A stretch of 5,342 nucleotides of DNA from Caldifarciminota bacterium (GTDB taxonomy: Bacteria > Hydrothermota > Hydrothermia > B15-G9), in NCBI GenBank assembly GCA_027064565.1, contig JAMOPK010000400.1, positions 1 to 5,342 of the forward strand. The letters run 5' to 3'. Both the position numbers and the translations under genes were made by a program. The notes under the pieces are model-generated. The model ran no database searches and was not told the origin of the DNA. It worked only from the letters and a program-made list of their open reading frames with translations. Positions 1 to 4,967 of the stretch are shown here, piece by piece; positions within the stretch are counted from its first letter, which is position 1; every line of letters starts with the position of its first letter.

Positions 1-316
1 CCTTCCTTGGTATCGTTTTATCGTCAGGAGTGGGAGAGGGAGGCAATAGTGGTTATGGACAATGCACCTTCTCACAAGAGCAAGAAGCTAGAAGTTCCTG
101 CAAACATTCAGATAGTGTATTTACCATCATATTCACCGGAACTTAATCCGGTAGAGAGGGTTTTTCAGGAGATAAAGAAACATTTTTAAGAATAAGGTAT
201 TTAGAGTGATTGAGGAGTTAGAGGATGCTATATGCGAAATAGTGAACTCTCTTACACCTCAGAGGTTAAGGAAACTAACTTTTTATCCTTACATCAGGGA
301 GGCTGTTTTAGGATGA
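1..316 (+). pseudogene. IS630-family DDE transposase, C-terminal part, frameshifted
   Basis: This is the C-terminal catalytic part of an IS630/Tc1-mariner-type transposase, an enzyme that cuts and joins element ends at TA targets. The start lies beyond the left edge. Frame 1 shows the second catalytic Asp in VVMDNAPSHKS (Asp codon 58-60) and the third acidic residue in YSPELNPVERVFQEIKK (Glu codon 154-156). That frame stops at TAA 187-189. The protein continues in frame 2 from about 185 to TGA 314-316, reading FKNKVFRVIEELEDAI and ending near REAVLG, a typical IS630 tail. Joining the frames needs a +1 shift, equal to one surplus T in the T5 run at 183-187 (CAT TTT TAA instead of CAT TTT AAG). 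It could be a decayed copy, a sequencing error in a homopolymer, or a slippage site, since UUU before UAA can re-pair one base on. Family assignment is secure; functional state is not. Confidence 0.85.
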
Positions 317-465
317 CTCACAAATCGGTATTGGTATAATTGTTGAAAAATCACAACTTGGGATTTCTAGAATTGTGGGAAACAGGTTGAGGAAGGAGTT
401 GGTGGAACTTATTGAAACAGGATATGTTGGGGCAGGGGGATAAAGCTCTCCCCCTGCCAGATGCT
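317..465. other. Spacer between transposase and SurA-like gene, no complete gene
   Basis: No complete gene is visible. The right end of the IS630-type element should lie shortly after 316, and several TA dinucleotides at 329-338 could mark the target site. The terminal inverted repeat cannot be checked because the left end is outside the window. One + strand frame stays open from 312 to the TAA at 441-443 without a convincing start codon. A strong hairpin occupies 431-458. Confidence 0.6.
431..458 (-). terminator. Hairpin after SurA-like gene, probable terminator
   Basis: GGCAGGGGGA (431-440) and TCCCCCTGCC (449-458) form a perfect 10-bp GC-rich stem with an 8-base loop. On the minus strand it begins 7 bases after the TGA of the SurA-like gene, where an operon terminator or a 3'-end stabilising hairpin would sit. 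There is no U-tract on either strand after the stem, so it is not a classic intrinsic terminator. It may need Rho, or may only protect the mRNA end. Confidence 0.5.
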
Positions 466-1776
466 TCACAGGTCCTGAATGTTTACTTTAATGTCAGTGT
501 AAATCTCTTTCTGAAGTTTCTGGTATTCCGCCTCAAGCGCTTCATTGAATTTTTGCTGATAGAGGAGCTGAGAAAACTGCTCTTTCGTGGGCTTCTGACC
601 TTCCTGCCTGTCGATCAGCTTCACGATGTGATACCCGAAATCGGAAGGGATCGGACCTTTGATCTCGCCAGGCTTCATAACCGCAACCGTGTCCTTCAAA
701 GGAGACGGCAACATCTCAAGCTGAACCCAACCGAGGTCGCCGCCGAGGTCCTTCGTTGATTCATCGTCTGAATAGACTTCTGCAAGTGAATCGAAAGATG
801 CGCCTTTCTTGAGCGCCTGCATGACTTTCTCGGCCTTCTTCAGAGCCCTCTGTGTGTCGGCACTGGAGTAATTATATTTGACGAGGATGTAAGCCAATTC
901 GATTTTGTCGTCCTGTTTGTTTAAGCATTTGAAGATGTTATAGCCGATCTGGCCTTTTACAGGTTTTGAAATCTCGCCGGGATTGAGGGCAAAGACCTTT
1001 TCTGCAATGGAATCGGGCAGGTCATACCTTGAAAGCACGCCGATGTAACCGCCGTTTTGAGCTGTCTGCCTGTCATCCGAATAGTTGGCCGCTATCTGGG
1101 CAAAGTCGGCGCCGGATTTGAGTTTTTTGTAAATGGCCTGAGCGGTTTTCAGGGCATCTTTCTCCTCCGAACGGGAAGGTTTTATGGCGATCAGGATATG
1201 CGCCAGCCTGACAGTTGTCGGCGTCAGGGTGATGGAGTCCTTCATCGCCTGATAGAGACTATCCATTTCCTGAGGCGACAATTGGACTTTGGGACGGACG
1301 TGCGCATCAACGTAGGCCTGAGCATACATCTGGGATTTGATGTAGCTCCTGAACATCCGCTTGAAGCCCTCGGTATCGGTGCCTAAATCTTTGAGCAGTT
1401 TGTTAAATCCGTCTTCCCCTATGGCATTTTTGATATTATCGATGAACGCATCAAGCTGTTCGTTTATCTGGTCATCGCTCACATGGATCGAGGTGTCTTT
1501 GAGTGCCGCAACGTAAAAAAGTTTTGTGGTGAGAATATCGTTGAAGACCTGAGCCTTGAGCTGGAGGGTGAGCTGTTGTCTCGCATTGGGGTCGGAAATG
1601 GTATCCGGCCGATATTGCAGGGCATAGAGATCATAGACCGCCTGAAACTCGGACCTCAGCACAGGCTGGTCACCCACAATTGCGAGCGTATCATCAATCT
1701 TTTTCTGGCTCTGGGTGTTCTGCGCCAGAACCGGGCCTGACAAAGCAATTATGCCCATCAAAATAATTCTTTTCAT
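466..1776 (-). CDS. SurA-like periplasmic peptidyl-prolyl isomerase, two parvulin domains
   Basis: This is a 436-residue exported chaperone/isomerase with the layout of SurA: signal peptide, N-terminal chaperone domain and two parvulin domains. Residues 1-18 form a short signal peptide (MKRII, hydrophobic core, PVLA before Q19). Residues about 27-160 are a helical SurA_N-like region. Parvulin 1 spans about 188-287 (LAHIL with H193, NYSDD, NGGYIG, FALNPGEISKPV). Parvulin 2 spans about 292-391 (LAYIL, VYSDD, LGGDLGW, MKPGEIKGPI, FGYHIVK with H383). Parvulin 1 has Asn280 where the second active-site His is usual, and parvulin 2 has Tyr296 where the first His is usual, so each keeps one of the two. 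A likely role is folding or transit of outer-membrane or secreted proteins. The length is close to E. coli SurA (about 430). It starts 15 bases after the upstream lipoprotein gene stops, with a GGTGGTGAT ribosome binding site, so the two are cotranscribed. Orthology to surA itself is not proven. Confidence 0.88.
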   Translation of the reverse strand: MKRIILMGIIALSGPVLAQNTQSQKKIDDTLAIVGDQPVLRSEFQAVYDLYALQYRPDTISDPNARQQLTLQLKAQVFNDILTTKLFYVAALKDTSIHVSDDQINEQLDAFIDNIKNAIGEDGFNKLLKDLGTDTEGFKRMFRSYIKSQMYAQAYVDAHVRPKVQLSPQEMDSLYQAMKDSITLTPTTVRLAHILIAIKPSRSEEKDALKTAQAIYKKLKSGADFAQIAANYSDDRQTAQNGGYIGVLSRYDLPDSIAEKVFALNPGEISKPVKGQIGYNIFKCLNKQDDKIELAYILVKYNYSSADTQRALKKAEKVMQALKKGASFDSLAEVYSDDESTKDLGGDLGWVQLEMLPSPLKDTVAVMKPGEIKGPIPSDFGYHIVKLIDRQEGQKPTKEQFSQLLYQQKFNEALEAEYQKLQKEIYTDIKVNIQDL

Positions 1777-1791
1777 GGTATCACCACCCGA

Positions 1792-2664
1792 TTATTTTTG
1801 ACCTTCGCTGGATGACGTCGTGTCAGTCAGGATTTCGACCTTATATTTTTCTTTCATTTTGTTGATCAAGGAGTTTTCGATCTCCTTCCGTTTTTTATCG
1901 GCGAGGTATTGCTGGATGAATCCCTTGACCTGCTGAGGATCAGCCGAAACCCTGTTCTCCGAAACTATAAAGATGTAAATATAAGAATTCTGCTGATAGC
2001 TCCCCCATGCCCCCTGTCCAGGCTTAAGTTTAGCCACCTTATCCCTGAGTTCCTGAGGGATGTCGTTGTAAGTTAGATAGAAAATGCCGAGATTTACGGG
2101 GTTCTGGGTCTCAAAGGCGGTGACTGTGGAGTCCGATTTGACCTTTTCGATGGCACGAAACAGCCTGCTGCCGACTTTGTTTTTCAACGTCCGATCGACT
2201 TCCTTCAATTTATTGCTGTCAGATGTATAGACTATCAGAAACGTGGCGTTCCTATCAAATAAATCTCTGTATAGGTTGTAAAGCGAATCGATTTCCTGTG
2301 GTGAGACGGTGACAGAAGCCATCTTTTTAGTTTCGTAGTCCTGAACGAGCGTCAGCTGGTTGTTCAGCTCCAGTTTCCTTCTGATGATCGGGTCTTTGTC
2401 AAAGCCTTCTTCCTTCGCTGCGAGGTAAAGCAATGCCAATTTCGTCCACTGCTCGATAAAATCCCGTTTCTGTTGAGGCGTCCACTGCATCCCCTGACCG
2501 TAAATTTCGAGGTCCTTCTCGTAAAGCGTGAGACCATCAACCCTGGCGATGGGTTTTCCCAATTCCTTTTCGCTGGCCTTCGATTTGTTGGATTTGCACC
2601 CCACGAATTGGACTGCAATCACAGCGGTTAAAAATAATATACCCGCTATTACCTTTCTGCTCAT
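1792..2664 (-). CDS. Parvulin-like (SurA/PrsA-type) lipoprotein
   Basis: This is a 290-residue predicted lipoprotein and the first gene of the operon with the SurA-like gene. The start is the ATG at 2664. A longer frame from ATG 2679 exists, but that ATG abuts and is part of the AAGGAGG ribosome binding site (2670-2676), which is 5 bases from ATG 2664. Residues 1-22 are a lipoprotein signal ending in the lipobox FVGC (Cys23), followed by KSNKSK. There is no Asp at +2, so outer-membrane anchoring is plausible. Residues about 37-118 resemble the helical SurA_N/PrsA chaperone region. SPQEIDSLY (121-129) matches SPQEMDSLY in the neighbouring protein. Residues about 139-238 align in order with a parvulin domain (FLIVYT, NLGIFYL, LKPGQGAWG, SYIYIFIVSENR), but the usual HIL and GYH histidines and the GG-x-LG glycines are missing. 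It is probably a non-catalytic chaperone partner. The last residues are a charged/Ser-rich tail. Confidence 0.78.
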   Translation of the reverse strand: MSRKVIAGILFLTAVIAVQFVGCKSNKSKASEKELGKPIARVDGLTLYEKDLEIYGQGMQWTPQQKRDFIEQWTKLALLYLAAKEEGFDKDPIIRRKLELNNQLTLVQDYETKKMASVTVSPQEIDSLYNLYRDLFDRNATFLIVYTSDSNKLKEVDRTLKNKVGSRLFRAIEKVKSDSTVTAFETQNPVNLGIFYLTYNDIPQELRDKVAKLKPGQGAWGSYQQNSYIYIFIVSENRVSADPQQVKGFIQQYLADKKRKEIENSLINKMKEKYKVEILTDTTSSSEGQK

Positions 2665-2705
2665 TTCATCCTCCTTCATAAAGCGAATCTTTTGATTTGA
2701 AGCAT

Positions 2706-2733
2706 ATTATAAAGCTACCACCGACGCCCCCAA
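2706..2733 (-). promoter_or_regulatory. Sigma70-type promoter of the lipoprotein/SurA-like operon
   Basis: On the minus strand a perfect TATAAT (plus-strand ATTATA, 2706-2711) is preceded by TTGGGG (2728-2733) with a 16-base spacer. The start point would fall near 2699, giving a leader of about 35 bases that contains the AAGGAGG site. The -35 matches TTGACA at only three positions, mainly the TTG. A 5-bp dyad CTGAT-C-ATCAG (2747-2757) sits about 14 bases upstream of the -35 and could be an operator. Confidence 0.6.
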
Positions 2734-2815
2734 ATGCCGGATAAATCTGATCATCAGGAGGGAGATTTTTTATTTTCCAATTAAGGTATCTACGTGGGGT
2801 CAAAGGAGGTGATTT

Positions 2816-2869
2816 TTGGAAAATATGGAACGAAATAAGGAGAAAATCGATAAATTACTCCATTGTTGA
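2816..2869 (+). CDS. Possible 17-codon small ORF with a perfect ribosome binding site
   Basis: AAAGGAGGTGAT at 2802-2813 is an exact complement of the 3' end of typical bacterial 16S rRNA. Six bases after GGAGG is a TTG (2816-2818), opening a frame that reads MENMERNKEKIDKLLHC and stops at TGA 2867-2869. An in-frame ATG at 2825 is 15 bases from GGAGG, too far to be the natural start. The peptide is charged and helical-looking, with no recognisable family. It could be a real small protein, a leader peptide, the start of a gene whose remainder was lost, or a chance match. No clear + strand promoter is visible upstream. Confidence 0.25.
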   Translation: MENMERNKEKIDKLLHC

Positions 2870-2908
2870 GATAGGGTACACCTGATCCTCGAAGTCAACA
2901 TAATGGGT

Positions 2909-3751
2909 TTACAGCGATTGCTTCTTCCTGATTTTGGGGCGCTCAGTGTTTGAAAGGATTTCCCTTAATTCCCTTAAAAGTTTATTTTCAGCAATTGTGG
3001 AGACTCCAAGCTGTTCGTTGGGAGCAATTATTACCAATACGTGAGAGCCTGTCACAAATCTGGCTTTCACAATGTGTTTTTTGTGAATTAGTGTGATACA
3101 CAGATTTAAATTTTCTCTGGGAAGCGAAAAATCGTAGTCAGCCAGCCCGGAAATTAACTTGTCTATACATTCCGATTCGCTTTGGATAAATAGCTTTATA
3201 AGTTTCATTACCAAATTCTCACGGAAATTCGCGTTCCAACATTCCGTATACTCCCGGATGGTTTCCTCTGAGATTGCCCATGCTAAAGGCTCCCCTGCAG
3301 CATCGGTTAGGATTACACCCCACAGTCCAAACTCTTTGACATGGTTCTCAAGCAATTTCTGGATACCGGATAGAAGTTCATCTTTCTCACCATTTACAGA
3401 GTGTGAATTTACCGCCATGGGAATGTGCTTATTTTTGTTGGAAACATGGGGACCTTTTGTCAATTTGTGCATGCTTTTTTCCATGGGGCCCCCCGGTTGC
3501 CAGATAAAAAGGTAGATGTCCTGGCTATTTATTCCCAGCAAGATATTCTTCAGTTTCTCGTTATCCATTGGAAACTTTAACTTCTGAATAGTCCCGTTTT
3601 CCTCGAGTATTTCGCCTTCTCCTCGTGCATTGAGAAGGTGAATAGCAAGGAGAAATTCTTTAAGGACATCACCCTTAATTTCGGACATATAGGGCTTAAG
3701 GACTATTTCCTTATATTTTTCCCGCAATTTATTTTTGGTAGGCTCATTCAT
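2909..3751 (-). CDS. Hypothetical protein, possible roadblock/LC7-like C-terminal half
   Basis: I do not recognise this 280-residue protein by family. The frame is open to a TTG at 3904, but I place the start at ATG 3751: GGGAGG (3760-3765) lies 8 bases upstream, and a TAGAAT -10 candidate (3783-3788) would start transcription inside the longer version. It has no signal peptide or membrane segment, so it is probably cytoplasmic. The N-terminal part (1-90) is charged and helical, with LKEFLLAIHLL and a strand-rich IYLFIWQPGG stretch. A Lys/Asn/His-rich linker follows. The C-terminal part from FGLWGVILTDAAGEPLAW to the HVLVIIAPNEQLGVSTI region and a final helix has the order of a roadblock/LC7 fold (strand with a small-residue turn, helix, strands, helix), a family of regulators of small GTPases and motility. 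That is inference from pattern only. Composition looks AT-richer than flanking genes, and the C-terminus is basic (RPKIRKKQSL). Confidence 0.6.
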   Translation of the reverse strand: MNEPTKNKLREKYKEIVLKPYMSEIKGDVLKEFLLAIHLLNARGEGEILEENGTIQKLKFPMDNEKLKNILLGINSQDIYLFIWQPGGPMEKSMHKLTKGPHVSNKNKHIPMAVNSHSVNGEKDELLSGIQKLLENHVKEFGLWGVILTDAAGEPLAWAISEETIREYTECWNANFRENLVMKLIKLFIQSESECIDKLISGLADYDFSLPRENLNLCITLIHKKHIVKARFVTGSHVLVIIAPNEQLGVSTIAENKLLRELREILSNTERPKIRKKQSL

Positions 3752-3782
3752 CTCAACAGCCTCCCAAAATGTTTTTGGGGAT

Positions 3783-3823
3783 ATTCTAACCGATGTTGTG
3801 AATAAATTGCACCTTGCAAATTT
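3783..3823 (-). promoter_or_regulatory. Candidate promoter and dyad upstream of the hypothetical gene
   Basis: On the minus strand TAGAAT (3783-3788) matches the -10 consensus at five of six positions, and a start near 3776 would give a 25-base leader. The -35 position (3806-3811) reads TGCAAT, a weak match. It overlaps an inverted repeat TTGCA-CCT-TGCAA (3807-3819), which a repressor or activator could bind. Only sequence pattern supports this. Confidence 0.35.
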
Positions 3824-3898
3824 TTGTTTATTTGGAAATTTATTCGCCTCGAAATAATGAGAGGGGAGTTCTCCATTTGTCGTCCACGCCGCTTTCCC

Positions 3899-3928
3899 TT
3901 GCAAAACCCGTTATCTCTGCCTGACAAT
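3899..3928 (+). promoter_or_regulatory. Weak candidate promoter for the carbamoyltransferase gene
   Basis: TTGCAA (3899-3904) and GACAAT (3923-3928) are separated by 18 bases. Each matches its consensus at about four of six positions, and transcription would begin about 22 bases before the ATG at 3957. The -35 hexamer lies in a CCTTGCAAA 9-mer that also occurs at 3812-3820 in the same divergent spacer. The match is weak, and other sites in this AT-rich region are possible. Confidence 0.3.
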
Positions 3929-3956
3929 CAAAATCTGAAAAAAGGAGGATTGGAAA

Positions 3957-4967
3957 ATGCAGATAGACCTCAGAGGTAGAGACCTTATAACCTTCGATGA
4001 CTGGACGAAAGGCGAGATTGAGACCGTCCTGGAAACGTCAAGGTATTACAAAATCCTGAGGGCCACGCATCAGATCGTCGAACCGCTCAAACACAAGACC
4101 CTGTTCATGATTTTCTTTGAGCAGTCAACCCGGACCCGCAACTCCATGGAGGCTGCGATGACACAGTTGGGCGGCCATGCCCATGACCTGACGCCCAGCA
4201 AGATGCAGCTCTCGCACGGAGAATCGGCCAAAGATACCGCCATGGTGCTTTCGAGGATGGGAGAAGGCATTGCCATCAGAAACTGCTTTTACAACGTCGG
4301 AAACAAATACCTGAATGAGATCGCCAAATGGGCCAACATCCCGGTGATTTCCATGCAGGACGACGTTTATCATCCGCTTCAGGTTATCGCTGATCTCCTG
4401 ACCATTCAGGAGTATTACGGCCGTGACGTTAGAGGGCTTAAGGTGGCCGTTGTGTGGGCCTATGCCACGAGCCACGCCAAGCCGCTGTCCGTGCCTCAGT
4501 CTCAGATCCTCATGTTCCCGCGCTACGGGATGCATGTTGCCGTCGCTCATCCCCCGGAATTCCCGCTCCAGAAGGACATCATCGAGAAAGCGCAGCGCAA
4601 CGCCGAGGCAAACGGCGGAAAGCTGGAGTTCTATGACGACATGGCAGAGGCGGTTCGGGACGCCGACATCGTCATACCCAAAAACTGGGGTGGCTTCGCA
4701 TACTTCGACGAGTGGGTCGATGACGAGGAGCATTACAACGAAATGAAAGCCAACCTTGAGAAGCACAAAGACTGGAAGCTCACCAGAGAGCTGTTCTCGC
4801 TGGCGAAACCGGATGCGAAGATAATGCACGCCCTGCCTGCCGACCGCGGCAAAGAGATCGAGGACGAGCTTCTGGACGGCCCACATTCCATCATCTACGA
4901 TGAGGCGGAAAACAGGCTCCACACTGCAAAGGCCGTCCTTGCCCTCACGATGGGTGGCAGACCATGA
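3957..4967 (+). CDS. Knotted-type carbamoyltransferase (YgeW / acetylornithine transcarbamylase-like)
   Basis: This is a 336-residue cytoplasmic transcarbamylase, moving a carbamoyl group between carbamoyl phosphate and an amine. The start is the ATG after AAAGGAGG (8-base spacing). The carbamoyl-phosphate domain has QSTRTR (STRT 57-60), SHGES (86-90), IAIRN (105-109) and HPLQ (139-142). The second domain has WAYATSHAKPLSVPQS (167-182), matching the Pro-rich insertion that threads the knot in AOTC, SOTC and YgeW, then PKNWGG (241-246), HALP (291-294) and DEAENRLH (315-322). The OTC ornithine motif (SMG) is absent, replaced by the KNW/KSW signature of knotted members. The catalytic-loop HCLP is HALP here, so the usual Cys is missing. 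HGES, GNKYL, KPLSVPQ and LPAD resemble E. coli YgeW most, though the protein is about 60 residues shorter. Many pipelines would label it argF. I infer a non-ornithine substrate: an acylated ornithine, a diamine, or a diaminopropionate-like compound. It is coupled to the next gene by ATGA. Confidence 0.85.
   Translation: MQIDLRGRDLITFDDWTKGEIETVLETSRYYKILRATHQIVEPLKHKTLFMIFFEQSTRTRNSMEAAMTQLGGHAHDLTPSKMQLSHGESAKDTAMVLSRMGEGIAIRNCFYNVGNKYLNEIAKWANIPVISMQDDVYHPLQVIADLLTIQEYYGRDVRGLKVAVVWAYATSHAKPLSVPQSQILMFPRYGMHVAVAHPPEFPLQKDIIEKAQRNAEANGGKLEFYDDMAEAVRDADIVIPKNWGGFAYFDEWVDDEEHYNEMKANLEKHKDWKLTRELFSLAKPDAKIMHALPADRGKEIEDELLDGPHSIIYDEAENRLHTAKAVLALTMGGRP

Larger units (their letters stand above)
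2665..2908. other. Spacer between convergently placed minus-strand genes, with gene-start-like remnant
   Basis: About 240 bases lie between the start of the lipoprotein gene and the end of the hypothetical gene, both on the minus strand. It contains the operon promoter (2706-2733), a small dyad (2747-2757), and a + strand ribosome-binding-site-like sequence with a 17-codon frame (2802-2869). A second + strand frame is open without stops from 2751 to the TGA at 2883-2885 but has no start codon. No terminator hairpin is evident after the hypothetical gene. Confidence 0.6.

Noticed and set aside
412..759. Plus-strand open frame over the end of the SurA-like gene
   Set aside because: It is antisense to the parvulin 2 coding region, spans the hairpin, and has no domain or convincing ribosome binding site.
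2909..3904. Longer version of the hypothetical protein starting at TTG 3904
   Set aside because: There is no good ribosome binding site there, the extra 51 residues lack conserved features, and a promoter-like -10 at 3783-3788 would lie inside it. ATG 3751 with GGGAGG fits better.
4423..4746. Plus-strand frame inside the carbamoyltransferase
   Set aside because: It overlaps the conserved transcarbamylase frame and shows an Arg/Ser-rich composition typical of an out-of-frame reading.
4125..4922. Long open frame on the minus strand (265 codons)
   Set aside because: It lies fully antisense to the well-supported carbamoyltransferase, has no recognisable family, and is explained by codon bias of the real gene.
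3957..4967. Calling this gene argF, a canonical ornithine carbamoyltransferase
   Set aside because: The SMG ornithine motif is absent and the knotted-family KPLSVPQ and KNW signatures are present.
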